This document shows, piece after piece, positions 1 through 8,736 of a stretch of DNA of 64,000 nt. Numbering within the stretch: the first letter of the stretch is position 1; the number at the start of each line of letters is the position of its first letter. Made by a program: the position numbers and the translations under genes. Below the pieces are notes generated by a model. The model did no database searches and was not told where the DNA came from. It saw only the letters and a list, made by a program, of their open reading frames with translations. Source of the stretch: Streptomyces hawaiiensis (GTDB lineage Bacteria > Actinomycetota > Actinomycetes > Streptomycetales > Streptomycetaceae); NCBI RefSeq assembly GCF_004803895.1, contig NZ_CP021978.1, positions 5,022,001 to 5,086,000 on the forward strand. The letters are read 5' to 3'.

Positions 1-81
1 GGGAACGAGCTGCTTGGCGTAGGAGTGGGTGATGGGCCGCAGGCGGGTTCCGGCCCCGCCGGACAGTACGAGAGCCTTCAT
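1..81 (-). CDS. Glucose-1-phosphate thymidylyltransferase, N-terminal 27 residues (cut by window edge)
   Basis: Only the start of this gene is present; it runs out of the window at position 1. The ATG reads MKALVLSGGAGTRLRP, followed by THSYAKQLVP. This is the glycine-rich nucleotide-binding signature of dTDP-glucose synthases (RmlA/StrD type), which make dTDP-glucose from glucose 1-phosphate and dTTP as the first step to deoxysugars. The gene diverges from the flavin reductase at 248, so both are probably served by the 166-bp gap. Its presence at the cluster edge suggests a glycosylated polyketide. Family assignment is firm for so short a piece; the specific role is inferred. Confidence 0.8.
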   Translation of the reverse strand, partial: MKALVLSGGAGTRLRPITHSYAKQLVP

Positions 82-161
82 GGCGGCGCAGTCTAGGCAT
101 GGGGAATGTCCATCTCGTGCGGCCGGGCGGCGGATTGGTGTCTGAAAACTTATGCCAGTAG

Positions 162-178
162 AGGTCAGGGGCTGACCT
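162..178. promoter_or_regulatory. Palindrome in the divergent promoter between the sugar gene and the flavin reductase
   Basis: AGGTCAG GGG CTGACCT is a perfect inverted repeat with 7-bp arms and a 3-base spacer. It lies in the 166-bp space between two divergent genes, where a dimeric regulator would bind. The binding protein cannot be told from the sequence. A strong ribosome site (AAGGAGCGG) precedes the ATG at 248. Confidence 0.4.
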
Positions 179-247
179 TTACCGCTCATAATCTGGCCGC
201 GCTCGATCCTCTGATCTCAAGATCCGACAACACAAGGAGCGGAAAAG

Positions 248-889
248 ATGACCAGGATTGCCGTCATCGTCGGAAGCACGCGCCCCGGCCGCCGCGGGCA
301 CGCGGTGGCCCGATGGGTCGCCGAGGTCGCCGCGCGGCACCCCGCGGCCGTGGTGGGCGAAGCGAGCTTCGAGCTGGTCGACCTGGCGGAGTACGGCCTT
401 CCGCTGCTGGACGAGCCCGTGCCCGCGCTGTTCGGGCAGTACCAGAGGGCGGAGACGCGACGGTGGGCCGCCACCATCGGCTCGTTCGACGGGTTCGTGT
501 TCGTGACCCCGGAGTACAACCACTCCGTACCGGCGGCCCTGAAGAACGCGATCGACCACTTGTTCGCCGAGTGGAACGACAAGGCGGCCGGGTTCGTCAG
601 CTACGGCGTCCACGGGGGGATTCGCGCCGTCGAGCACCTGCGGCTGGCGTTGGCCGAGGTGAAGGTCGCGGACGTGCGCAGCCAGGTCGTCCTGTCGGTG
701 TTCACCGACTTCGACTACACGGGGTGCGACATGACGGACCCGACGGCCGCGGGCGAGTTCACGCCGGGAGAGCAGCAGGAACAGTCGGTGAACACGATGC
801 TGGACGAGGTCATCGCCTGGTCGGTGGCGCTCAAGCCGCTGCGCGCGGACGCCGGCGCGGCTTCCGAAGGCAACGCGGTGTCGGTCTGA
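248..889 (+). CDS. NADPH-dependent FMN reductase family protein (213 aa)
   Basis: This is a flavodoxin-fold flavin/quinone reductase. The N-terminus reads IAVIVGSTRPGRRG, the phosphate-binding loop that holds FMN, and the middle has TPEYNHSVPAALKNAID, the conserved second flavin-contact region of the family. Length is near the usual 180-210. In aromatic polyketide clusters such enzymes supply reduced flavin to oxygenases or reduce quinones; which applies here is inference. It starts at ATG with a clear ribosome site and reads toward the PKS genes. The 184 bp between its stop and the next gene could hold a separate promoter, but I see no convincing one. Confidence 0.85.
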   Translation: MTRIAVIVGSTRPGRRGHAVARWVAEVAARHPAAVVGEASFELVDLAEYGLPLLDEPVPALFGQYQRAETRRWAATIGSFDGFVFVTPEYNHSVPAALKNAIDHLFAEWNDKAAGFVSYGVHGGIRAVEHLRLALAEVKVADVRSQVVLSVFTDFDYTGCDMTDPTAAGEFTPGEQQEQSVNTMLDEVIAWSVALKPLRADAGAASEGNAVSV

Positions 890-1073
890 TCGACCGCCGT
901 CCGGCGGCACCGATCGCCCGCGTGGCTGAGTACGAGCCGGTGGCGATGACGTCGGACGGCGGCTGGCCGAACGAAACCGGTCACGTGAGTTCCCCTCCGA
1001 TAGCACGGATATCCCTCGGTCCTCACTTCTGGTGACCTACTTCGGTCGCGTGACTCCGAGCATCGTGAGCGGC

Positions 1074-2576
1074 ATGACGATGCACGCCGCAGAAGCCATA
1101 CCGTCACACGTATCGGTTCTCGTCGTGGGAGCCGGCCCCACAGGTCTCATGCTCAGTGCTGAGCTGGCGCTCCACGGAAGCCGGCCGTTGCTGATCGACG
1201 CGCTGCCGAGCCCGAGCGGACAGTCCCGGGCCCTGGGCTTCACGGTGCGGACGCTGGAGGTCTTCAAGCAACGAGGCATCCTGGGCCGCTTCCAGGGACT
1301 CGCCCAGGTGTCCGGAGTGCATTTCGCCGGTCTGAACATCGACGGCGATCACCTGTCCAGCACGATGCGCCCGGCCAACCAGTACCCGCAGTCCAAGACC
1401 GAACAGGTCCTCGCCGCCTGGGCCGAAGAGCTGGGAGTCACGGTGCGGCGGCCCTGGGCGCTGACCTCCATGGAGCCCACCGACACCGGGTACCGCTGTG
1501 TGCTCAGCGGCCCGGCCGAGCAGAAGATCGTCGAAGCGGACTACGTGGTCGGCTGCGACGGAGCAGCGAGCGCCGTTCGCGAAGCGATCGGCATGCCGAC
1601 CAAGCGCACTCCCCCTTCCGTGCAGATGCTCCTCGGCGACCTGCGGGGGTGCGGCCTGCCCAACGAGCCCTTCGGGGTCAAGCACGAAAAGGGCATGGTC
1701 ATGTCCGCTCCGCTGGGCGACGGGACGGAACGGGTGATCGTCTGCGACTTCTCCCAGCCGATGCGGCCGCAGGGCACCCCGGTCACGCACGCCGAGATCA
1801 AGGCCGCGTACGAGAACGTCGTCGGCACCCCACTGGTCGACGGCGAATGCCTCTGGGCGAGCTCGTTCTCGGACGCGTCGTCCCTCGTGGAGTCGTACCG
1901 GTCCGGTCGTGCGCTGCTCGTCGGCGACAGCGCCCACACTCACCTTCCGGCCGGCGGGCAGGGCATGAACGTCTCGATCCAGGACGCGGTGAACCTCGGC
2001 TGGAAGCTCGCGCTGGTGAGCCTGGGGCGCGCGCCGGAGACGCTGCTGGACAGTTACCACACCGAGCGGTACCCGGTCGGCCGGGAACTGTTGCTCAACA
2101 CCGCCGCCCAGGGGCAGATGTTCCTGCGAGGTCCGGAAGTGGACCCGCTGCGCGAGGTCATACGGCGGTTGCTGAACATCCGGGAGGTGTCCATCCTGCT
2201 GGCCGACGGGGTCAGCGGACTGGACATTCGCTACGACATGGGCGTTCCGAACGCGTCGCCGCCCATCGGTGAACGGCTGCCGCCGGATGCGTTCACCGTC
2301 GTCGAAACCGGCGGCGACGTCGCCGAGGAGTTGCGGCACGGCTCCGCCCTGCTGGTCCTCCGGTCTCCCGACAGCCCGGCCTCCTCGCTGGTCACGCCGT
2401 GGCGGGACCAGGTGCGCGTAGTGCACGCACGCCCCACGCCATCGCATGGGAACGAGGACCTGGCCGCGTCATCCGACTTGTTCGTGCGGCCGGACGGTCA
2501 CGTCGCGTGGGCGGGCACTGATTTCGACGAATTGAGCGCTTCGCTGAGCCGCTGGCTCGGAAAGCCCACCGCGTAA
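1074..2576 (+). CDS. FAD-dependent aromatic polyketide monooxygenase, PgaE/RdmE class
   Basis: This is a class A flavoprotein hydroxylase acting on aromatic polyketides with NAD(P)H and oxygen. It shows the FAD motif VVGAGPTGLMLS near the start, the VVGCDGAASAVREAIG segment in the middle, and the second FAD motif LLVGDSAHTHLPAGGQGMN followed by QDAVNLGWKLA. About 500 residues matches PgaE, RdmE and similar enzymes, including the C-terminal thioredoxin-like part. The reading frame is open upstream to GTG 1032; ATG 1074 or ATG 1080 is the better start because it places the FAD motif at the usual distance from the N-terminus, although no strong ribosome site is visible. It stands first in an oxygenase-cyclase-KS-KS-ACP-KR-ARO-oxygenase series like that of angucycline clusters, so a role in oxidising an angucyclinone is inferred. 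Confidence 0.88.
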   Translation: MTMHAAEAIPSHVSVLVVGAGPTGLMLSAELALHGSRPLLIDALPSPSGQSRALGFTVRTLEVFKQRGILGRFQGLAQVSGVHFAGLNIDGDHLSSTMRPANQYPQSKTEQVLAAWAEELGVTVRRPWALTSMEPTDTGYRCVLSGPAEQKIVEADYVVGCDGAASAVREAIGMPTKRTPPSVQMLLGDLRGCGLPNEPFGVKHEKGMVMSAPLGDGTERVIVCDFSQPMRPQGTPVTHAEIKAAYENVVGTPLVDGECLWASSFSDASSLVESYRSGRALLVGDSAHTHLPAGGQGMNVSIQDAVNLGWKLALVSLGRAPETLLDSYHTERYPVGRELLLNTAAQGQMFLRGPEVDPLREVIRRLLNIREVSILLADGVSGLDIRYDMGVPNASPPIGERLPPDAFTVVETGGDVAEELRHGSALLVLRSPDSPASSLVTPWRDQVRVVHARPTPSHGNEDLAASSDLFVRPDGHVAWAGTDFDELSASLSRWLGKPTA

Positions 2577-2594
2577 CCAGAGGAGGAAAAACCC

Positions 2595-2921
2595 TTGTTC
2601 AGCTCTCTGATCATCGCCCGGATGGACATCAGCCATGCGGACGCGGTAGCAGACGTCTTCACCGGCTTCGACGCCACCGACATGCCGGCGAGGATGGGCA
2701 CCCGGCGCCGCGAACTGTTCCATTACCGCGGCCTCTATTTCCACCTGCAGGACTTCGAGAGTCCGAACGGGGCCGGCGCGGTCGAAGCGGCCAAAACCGA
2801 CCCGCGTTTCATTCAGGTGAGCAATGACCTCAAGCCGTACATCGAAGCCTATTCCCCGGACTGGCGATCGCCGAAGGACGCCATGGCAGAGCGCTTCTAT
2901 CACTGGAGTTCCGAACGATGA
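2595..2921 (+). CDS. Polyketide cyclase, TcmI family (108 aa)
   Basis: This small ferredoxin-like-fold protein belongs to the TcmI/JadI type of polyketide cyclases, which close the last ring of the polyphenol. Family marks are the N-terminal SLIIARMD, the FTGFDATDMPARMGTRRR stretch, LFHYRGLYFHLQDF, and the C-terminal WRSPKDAMAERFYHW. Length of about 108 is typical. The start is TTG at 2595, chosen because a perfect AGGAGG lies ten bases upstream and no ATG or GTG gives a full domain. Its stop overlaps the KS-alpha start by four bases (ATGA), so the two are translationally coupled. Confidence 0.9.
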   Translation: MFSSLIIARMDISHADAVADVFTGFDATDMPARMGTRRRELFHYRGLYFHLQDFESPNGAGAVEAAKTDPRFIQVSNDLKPYIEAYSPDWRSPKDAMAERFYHWSSER

Positions 2922-4177
2922 CCCGCAGGGCCTTCATCACCGGGATCGGCGTCGTCGCGCCCGGAGCCGTCGGACGAGACCGCTTCTGGGACCTGTTGAC
3001 TCAGGGGCGCACCGCCACCCGCCGGCTCAGTCTCTGTGACCCGGAGCCGTTCAGATCCCGTGTGGCCGCCGAAGTCGACTTCAGCGCCGAAGCCGCGGGG
3101 CTGTCCGAGCTGCAGTCCAAGGAGCTGGACCGTGCGGCCCAGTTCGCCCTGGTCGCCGCCCGTGAAGCGGTGGAGGACGCGGCCTGGTCGGGGACGTGCC
3201 CTCCGGAACGCGCCGGGGTGATCGTGGGCTCGGCCGTCGGCGCCACGACCAAGCTCGAGGAGGTCTACCGGCAGCTCAGCCGCGACGGCGCACTCTGGGA
3301 CGTGATCCCGGATTCCCCTACCGAGCTGTACTCGTACTTCGTGCCCAGCTCGTTCGCTTCCGAGATCGCGCGGGATTTCGGCCTCACGGGGCAGAGCGGC
3401 GTCGTGTCGACCGGATGCACCTCCGGGATCGACTCCGTGGGCAACGCGATGGAGCTGATCCAGAGCGGCATCCTGGACGCTGTCGTCTGCGGTGCCACCG
3501 ACGCGCCCATCTCGCCGATCACCGTTGCCTGTTTCGACACGATCAAGGCGACGTCGACCTACAACGACACCCCGGAAACCGCCTCACGCCCCTTCGACGC
3601 GACGCGGTCCGGCTTCGTCCTCGGTGAGGGCAGCGCGATGTTCGTCCTCGAGTCGGAGGAATCCGTCGCGCGTCGCGGCGCACGCGTCTACGGCGAGGTC
3701 AGGGGATACGCCAGCCGCTGCAACGCCTACCACATGACGGGTCTCAAGGCCGACGGGCGCGAGCTGGCGGAGGCCGTCGTCTCCGCTCTTGGCCAGGCAC
3801 GTATGGACCCGGGCCAAATCGACTACGTCAACGCCCACGGCAGCGGGACGAAACAGAACGACCGGCACGAGACGGCCGCCCTGAAGTCCTCCCTCGGGCC
3901 CGCCGCCCACGATGTGCCCATCAGCTCCATCAAATCGATGATCGGTCATTCGCTGGGTGCCATCGGCTCGTTGGAGATCGCCGCGTGCGCTCTGGCGCTG
4001 CGGCACAACGTGATCCCGCCGACGGCGAACCTCACCCGGCCGGATCCGGAACTCGACCTGGACTACGTGCCGGTGCACGCGCGGAAGCAGCCGACCGACA
4101 GCGTCCTGACGACCGGAAGCGGCTTCGGTGGGTTCCAGAGCGCCATGGTTCTCACGGATCCGGAGAAGTTCTCATGA
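2918..4177 (+). CDS. Type II PKS ketosynthase alpha subunit (KS-alpha)
   Basis: The condensing subunit of a minimal type II polyketide synthase; with KS-beta and ACP it builds the poly-beta-keto chain from malonyl-ACP. The active-site Cys is residue 167 in VVSTGCTSGIDS. The catalytic histidines are H307 (NAHGSGT) and H344 (SMIGHSLGA). KACNAYHMTG-like segments (RCNAYHMTGLKADGRE) and the ending VLTTGSGFGGFQSAM are also diagnostic. Length 419 is typical. It is flanked by 4-base overlaps on both sides, as expected for subunits made in equal amount. Confidence 0.97.
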   Translation: MTRRAFITGIGVVAPGAVGRDRFWDLLTQGRTATRRLSLCDPEPFRSRVAAEVDFSAEAAGLSELQSKELDRAAQFALVAAREAVEDAAWSGTCPPERAGVIVGSAVGATTKLEEVYRQLSRDGALWDVIPDSPTELYSYFVPSSFASEIARDFGLTGQSGVVSTGCTSGIDSVGNAMELIQSGILDAVVCGATDAPISPITVACFDTIKATSTYNDTPETASRPFDATRSGFVLGEGSAMFVLESEESVARRGARVYGEVRGYASRCNAYHMTGLKADGRELAEAVVSALGQARMDPGQIDYVNAHGSGTKQNDRHETAALKSSLGPAAHDVPISSIKSMIGHSLGAIGSLEIAACALALRHNVIPPTANLTRPDPELDLDYVPVHARKQPTDSVLTTGSGFGGFQSAMVLTDPEKFS

Positions 4178-5349
4178 CCGCACACATCAACGGCATCGAC
4201 ATCATCTCTCCGCTGGGCCTGTCCCGAGAAGAACACTGGAAGGCCCTCCTCGACGGATGCAGCGGTCTGGGGCCGACGCAGTCGTTCGACTCCGCCAGGT
4301 ACGACAACCCCATCAGCGGAGAGATCCTCCACTTCGGTCCGGACGAACTGCCCAAGCGGCTGGTGCCGGCCACCGACCGCATGACCCAGATGTCGCTGGT
4401 GGCCGCCGCTGGGGCCTTCGACGACAGCGGTATCGACATGAGCCAGGTCGACCCCCTCGATGTCGGTGTCATGACGGCGGCCACCGCGGGCGGCTATGCG
4501 TTCGGGCAGAAGGAGCTGCAGAACCTGTGGTCCAAGGGGCCCAAGTACGTCAGCACCCATCAGTCCTACGCCTGGTTCTACGCGGTGAACACCGGCCAGA
4601 TCTCCATCCGTCACGGCTGCCAGGGCCACAGCGGCGTGATCGTCGCCGATGACGCCGGTGGCCTCGACGCGATCGCCTTCGCCGCCCGCCGCCTGGCACG
4701 GGGGAACCAGATCATGCTCACCGGGTCGGTGGACAGCACCATGTGTCCCTGGGGGCGGGTCGCGCACGCCTCGACCGGTCACCTGTCGAAGTCCGCCGAC
4801 GCGCAGGCCGCGTACCTTCCGTTCGACGAACGGGCGGCCGGGTGGGTCAACGGTGAAGGCGGCGCCCACCTCGTACTGCAGTCGCACAGCGACGGCCGCT
4901 ACGCGGCGGTGCTCGGCCACGGTGCGACCGTGGACGACCCGCGGGCCGCCCCCGGGACGGGCCTCGGACAGGCGATCCGCATCGCGCTCGACGCGGCGCG
5001 GCTTCGCCCCGGTGACATCCAAGTGGTCTTCGCCGACGCGGCCGGCACCCGGGAAGCGGACCGGGCCGAGGCCGCCGCCCTGGTGGAGATCTTCGGTCCC
5101 CACTCCGTCCCCGTCACCGCGCCCAAGGCGGCGACCGGCCGTATGGGCTGCGGAACGGCTTCACTCGATGTCGCCATGGCGGTGCTCGCCATCCGGGACC
5201 AGACGATCCCCCCGACCCTCAACGTCGAAGCGGACGAGTCCCTGGGGGTCAACCTGTGCGGCGTCGCCACCCAACACCCCATAACCAACGTCCTGGTCCT
5301 GGCCAGGGGCGTCGGTGGGTTCAACTCCGCCCTGATCGTCGGGACATGA
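4174..5349 (+). CDS. Type II PKS chain-length factor (KS-beta)
   Basis: Catalytically inactive partner of KS-alpha that sets chain length. It pairs with the preceding gene by an ATGA overlap, which fixes the start at ATG 4174 (391 residues) although the frame is open further upstream. SYAWFYAVNTGQISIRHG and the AGGLDAIAFAARR segment are characteristic. The KS-alpha Cys is replaced, as in all KS-beta proteins, but the usual replacement is Gln (EQAGGLD or similar). Here the aligned residue is Asp 160 in ADDAGGLDAI, and the upstream GMRGP-like motif is GCQGH. KS-beta Gln has been linked to malonyl-ACP decarboxylation for chain start, so the change is noteworthy. The role is certain; the effect of the Asp is inference. 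Confidence 0.95.
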   Translation: MTAHINGIDIISPLGLSREEHWKALLDGCSGLGPTQSFDSARYDNPISGEILHFGPDELPKRLVPATDRMTQMSLVAAAGAFDDSGIDMSQVDPLDVGVMTAATAGGYAFGQKELQNLWSKGPKYVSTHQSYAWFYAVNTGQISIRHGCQGHSGVIVADDAGGLDAIAFAARRLARGNQIMLTGSVDSTMCPWGRVAHASTGHLSKSADAQAAYLPFDERAAGWVNGEGGAHLVLQSHSDGRYAAVLGHGATVDDPRAAPGTGLGQAIRIALDAARLRPGDIQVVFADAAGTREADRAEAAALVEIFGPHSVPVTAPKAATGRMGCGTASLDVAMAVLAIRDQTIPPTLNVEADESLGVNLCGVATQHPITNVLVLARGVGGFNSALIVGT

Positions 5350-5363
5350 CCAAAGGAGAAGGA

Positions 5364-5633
5364 ATGCCTGCACGCGTCACCATGAACGACCTCAAGCGAG
5401 CTCTCGAAGAGGGTTCCGGTGTCGACGAGGGGGTCGACCTCGACACGGATCTGAGGACGATGGCGTTCTCCGAGCTGGGCTACGACTCTCTGGCCGTCCT
5501 GGAGACCGGTCTGCGCCTGGGTCGCGAGAACAACATCGAACTCGACGACTCGGTGTTCACCGACCTCGACACGCCCCAGCAGATGCTGGACGCGGTCAAC
5601 GAGGCCCTCGAGCGTCAGTCGGCGGTGTCATGA
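5364..5633 (+). CDS. Type II PKS acyl carrier protein (89 aa)
   Basis: Carries the growing chain on a phosphopantetheine arm. The attachment Ser is residue 42 in ELGYDSLAVLE, the classic (D/Y)DSL motif, preceded by TDLRTMAFSELG and followed by the acidic helix ENNIELDDSVF. Length fits type II PKS carriers. The start ATG at 5364 has GGAGAAGG just upstream; the frame is open back to 5256 but that part has no homology pattern. Its stop overlaps the ketoreductase start by four bases. Confidence 0.96.
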   Translation: MPARVTMNDLKRALEEGSGVDEGVDLDTDLRTMAFSELGYDSLAVLETGLRLGRENNIELDDSVFTDLDTPQQMLDAVNEALERQSAVS

Positions 5634-6409
5634 GCCTCCCCCGTCACGCCCTCGTCACCGGTGGGTCGAGCGGCATAGGAAAGTCCATCGCCCAGCGCCT
5701 GGCTTCGGCCGGACACAGCGTCACGATCTGCGGTCGCGACTCCGCCAGGCTCCAGGACGCCGCCAAGGAACTGTCCGATCTCGGTGCGCCCGTCACGTCG
5801 CTGATCGCCGATGTGAGCGATCCGCGACAGGTACGCGATCTGGTCCGCCAGGCCGTGGAGACGAACGGTCCCATCGGAATCCTCGTCAACAACGCCGGCA
5901 GGAACGGCGGTGGCAAGACCGCGGAGCTGACCGACGAGCTGTGGCGAGAGGTGTTGAGCACCAACCTCGACAGCGTCTTCTACGTCACCCGTGAGGTCCT
6001 GGCCCGTGGCGGCATCCACGAGGTGGACCACGGCCGGATCATCAACATCGCCTCCACCGCGGGGAAACAGGGAGTCCTGCTGGCCGCTCCCTACTCCGCT
6101 TCCAAGCACGGTGTCGTCGGCTTCACCAAGGCGGTGGGCAAGGAGCTCGCGCCTCAGGGCATCGCGATGAACGCGGTCTGCCCGGGATATGTGGAAACCC
6201 CGATGGCTTCCCGTGTCCGGCAGGCATACGCCAGCGCCTGGGACACCACGGAGGAGGAAGTCCTGTCCGCCTTCGAGGCGAAGATTCCGCTCGGCCGGTA
6301 CAGCACACCCGACGAGGTCGCGTCCCTGGTCGAGTACCTCACGACCGAAGGCGCCGCCTCGATCACGGCTCAGGCATTCAACGTGTGCGGCGGCCTCGGA
6401 AACTTCTAG
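5630..6409 (+). CDS. Polyketide ketoreductase, ActIII type
   Basis: A short-chain dehydrogenase that reduces one keto group (C9 in the ActIII family) of the nascent polyketide with NADPH. It shows the cofactor motif TGGSSGIG at residues 10-17, NNAGRNGGGKTAEL near residue 87, and the catalytic Ser 142, Tyr 155 and Lys 159 in PYSASKHG. The lid region ending PLGRYSTPDEVASLVEYL and the NVCGGLGNF C-terminus match this family closely. Length 259 is typical. It overlaps the ACP gene by ATGA. Confidence 0.95.
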   Translation: MSLPRHALVTGGSSGIGKSIAQRLASAGHSVTICGRDSARLQDAAKELSDLGAPVTSLIADVSDPRQVRDLVRQAVETNGPIGILVNNAGRNGGGKTAELTDELWREVLSTNLDSVFYVTREVLARGGIHEVDHGRIINIASTAGKQGVLLAAPYSASKHGVVGFTKAVGKELAPQGIAMNAVCPGYVETPMASRVRQAYASAWDTTEEEVLSAFEAKIPLGRYSTPDEVASLVEYLTTEGAASITAQAFNVCGGLGNF

Positions 6410-6421
6410 GAGACGATTCAC

Positions 6422-7372
6422 ATGACCGATCCGGCACGCGTAGACCTGCACACCACCACGATCACCAGCAGCGCCGACGCGGTGTACCGCCGCCTGGAGG
6501 ACGTCGGGCAGTGGTCCCAGATGTTCGAGCCGACCATCCACGGCGCGGAGCTGGCTCGGAACGGGAACAAGCAGACGATCCAGCTGTGGGCCACTGCCAA
6601 CGGTGAACCCAAGACCTGGGTCTCCGAGCGGGAGCTCGATCCCGTCGCGCGCACCATCCGCTTCGCGCAGACCGTCACCTCGCCGCCCGTCGCGGAGATG
6701 GCCGGCGAGTGGAAGGTCGTGCCCCTGTCCGAGGACAGTTGCACAGTCGAACTGACGCACACCTACCGTGCGGAGCACGACTCGGCGGAGTCGCTCGCAT
6801 GGATCGCCCGTGCCGTGGAGACCAACAGCACGAAGGAGCTCTCGGCGCTCAGGTTCGCCTGCGAACGGGACGCGGACAGCGAGCTGAGTCCTTTCACCTT
6901 CACGGATTCGGTGGACACGACGGTCGATCCCGTCCTGCTGTTCTCGTTCCTGGACCGTGGTGAGCTGTGGGCCGGGCGCCTGGAACACGTTGCCGAGGCC
7001 GAGATGAAGGAGTTCTCCGACGGCCTGCAGCTCCTGCGGATGCGGACGAGGACGCCGGACGGCGACACCCATGTCACGGAGTCCTACCGGGTGTCCCAGA
7101 GCCCGGCCAGGCTGTTGTACAAGCAGGTGACGCTCCCGGCGCTGCTGACGCTCCACACCGGCGAGTGGACCATCACCCCGGCCGGGGAGAGCTGGCGGGT
7201 CACGTCGAAGCACACCGTGGCGATCGATCCCGAAGCGGTGCCGAAGGTTCTCGGTCCCAGCGCCACGGTCTCGGACGCGAAGCAGCTCGCTCGGCGGAAC
7301 CTGGGAAACAACAGCCTGCGGACCCTTGAAGCAGCGGTCCGCTGGGCCGGCACCGCTGTCTCGCAGAGGTGA
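6422..7372 (+). CDS. Didomain aromatase/cyclase (SRPBCC fold, 316 aa)
   Basis: Guides first-ring cyclisation and aromatisation of the reduced polyketide. Two helix-grip (START/Bet v1-like) halves can be seen: residues 1-150 containing ADAVYRRLEDVGQWSQMFEPTIH and a WVSERELDP strand, and residues 160-300 with WAGRLEHVAEAEMKEFSDGLQ and ITPAGESWRVTSKHTVAIDP. This two-domain build is that of ARO/CYC proteins used with C9-reduced chains, agreeing with the ketoreductase next door. AGGAG overlapping the previous stop serves as its ribosome site. It ends in a GTGA overlap with the next oxygenase. Confidence 0.93.
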   Translation: MTDPARVDLHTTTITSSADAVYRRLEDVGQWSQMFEPTIHGAELARNGNKQTIQLWATANGEPKTWVSERELDPVARTIRFAQTVTSPPVAEMAGEWKVVPLSEDSCTVELTHTYRAEHDSAESLAWIARAVETNSTKELSALRFACERDADSELSPFTFTDSVDTTVDPVLLFSFLDRGELWAGRLEHVAEAEMKEFSDGLQLLRMRTRTPDGDTHVTESYRVSQSPARLLYKQVTLPALLTLHTGEWTITPAGESWRVTSKHTVAIDPEAVPKVLGPSATVSDAKQLARRNLGNNSLRTLEAAVRWAGTAVSQR

Positions 7373-8736
7373 GTGAGCACGTGACCGAGCCCGAAGCTCC
7401 GGACGTTCTCGTCGTCGGCGCCGGGCCCAGTGGGCTGCTGCTGGGCGGGATCCTCGCCAAGGCGGGTGCGGGGGTCACAGTGCTGGAATCCCGGGAGGCG
7501 CCGAACCCGCAGACCCGTGCCTCCACGTTGCACGCCCGTGCCATGGAGATCTTCGACTCCCACGGGGTCGAGTTCGACCCGGAACTGCCACGGCACACCC
7601 ACGGACACTACGGCGGCTTGCCCGTGGACCTCTCGCAGGTCCGTTCCGGGCGGGCGGGAGTCTGGAAGTGCCCCCAGCCGGACCTGGTGCGGACGCTGAC
7701 CGGCTGGGCCCGCCGGCACGGCGTGCGGTTGCTCTCCGGGGAGCACGTGGAGTCCGTCCGCGAGCAAGGTGGGCGTTGTCTGGTGACCACCCGGACCGGC
7801 AGGTCGTTCAGCGGAGCCCTGCTGGTCGCCGCGGACGGACAGCGGAGCACGGTCCGGTCGCTGCTGGGCATCGAGTGTGACGGTGCGCCGGCCACGCGCG
7901 TTCTGGTGCAGGCCGATTTCCACCACTCCCGGCTGGCGAGGCGACGCTTCGAGCGACGTGGGCGGTACACCGTGACCGCCGCGCCGCTCAGTGCCGAGAT
8001 CACACGGGTGATGGTGCACGATCCGCTCTGGCCCGAGGGCGAAGCCCGCACCCTGGAAGATCTCCGTACCGCCTGGGCGACGTCCACCGGCGAGACGTTG
8101 CCGGCAGACCCCTCGTGGCTGCGGACGTTCAGCGATGACACGAAAGTGGCGCGCCGGCTGGTCGAAGGCCGTGTCGTGTTGTGCGGCGACGCCGCCCACC
8201 CCTTCATTCCCATCGGAGGCCAGGCGTTGAACACGTCGTTGATGGACGCCGAGGCGCTCGGCTGGCGGGTCCTGAGGTATCTGGACGACGGGGACCCGCA
8301 GGCTCTCCTCGACTACCAGGACGAGCGGCTCTCCTGGCTGAACGTCCTGGCGGGGAGGCTGCGAGCACAGGCCCGTCTGCTGTTCGACACCGACGCCGCG
8401 GCCACGCGGAGCAAGGCTGTGGTGGCCGGGAAACTGGCCGGGGACGCGGTCTACCGAACGAAGATCGCCGACGGCCTGGCCGGCGTCGACGTGTGCTACC
8501 GGACGCCCACCCACGCGGTTCGCCGGCGTCTGGACCCGGCCCAGCTCCGGCGGGCCGGGGTGGTCCCCGGCGTCTCCCACGTGCAACGGGCGCTCGTGTC
8601 CGACAACGGAGACGACGTGGATGCCTGGATCCGGCCCGACCACCACTGGTATCCGGTAGCCCGTGCCGAGGCCCTACGGGACTGGGACGACGCTGTCAGC
8701 CCCCTTGACGACCTGGAACCCGAGGTAGCGCTGTGA
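7369..8736 (+). CDS. Second FAD-dependent polyketide monooxygenase (455 aa)
   Basis: Another class A aromatic hydroxylase: VVGAGPSGLLLGG at the N-terminus, LLVAADGQRSTVRSLLGIE in the middle, and VVLCGDAAHPFIPIGGQALN before MDAEALGWRVL. At 455 residues it is shorter than the enzyme at 1074, with a reduced C-terminal domain, and its second FAD motif has QA where most relatives have QG. In angucycline clusters a second oxygenase after ARO (PgaM, LanM, GilOIV, JadF types) performs dehydration, Baeyer-Villiger or C-C cleavage steps. Which of these it does cannot be read from the sequence. GTG start overlaps the previous stop. Confidence 0.88.
   Translation: MSEHVTEPEAPDVLVVGAGPSGLLLGGILAKAGAGVTVLESREAPNPQTRASTLHARAMEIFDSHGVEFDPELPRHTHGHYGGLPVDLSQVRSGRAGVWKCPQPDLVRTLTGWARRHGVRLLSGEHVESVREQGGRCLVTTRTGRSFSGALLVAADGQRSTVRSLLGIECDGAPATRVLVQADFHHSRLARRRFERRGRYTVTAAPLSAEITRVMVHDPLWPEGEARTLEDLRTAWATSTGETLPADPSWLRTFSDDTKVARRLVEGRVVLCGDAAHPFIPIGGQALNTSLMDAEALGWRVLRYLDDGDPQALLDYQDERLSWLNVLAGRLRAQARLLFDTDAAATRSKAVVAGKLAGDAVYRTKIADGLAGVDVCYRTPTHAVRRRLDPAQLRRAGVVPGVSHVQRALVSDNGDDVDAWIRPDHHWYPVARAEALRDWDDAVSPLDDLEPEVAL

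Noticed and set aside
106..1035. Long open frames on both strands across the flavin reductase gene
   Set aside because: Arg/Gly-rich translations with no family pattern; they are shadows of the FMN reductase in high-GC DNA.
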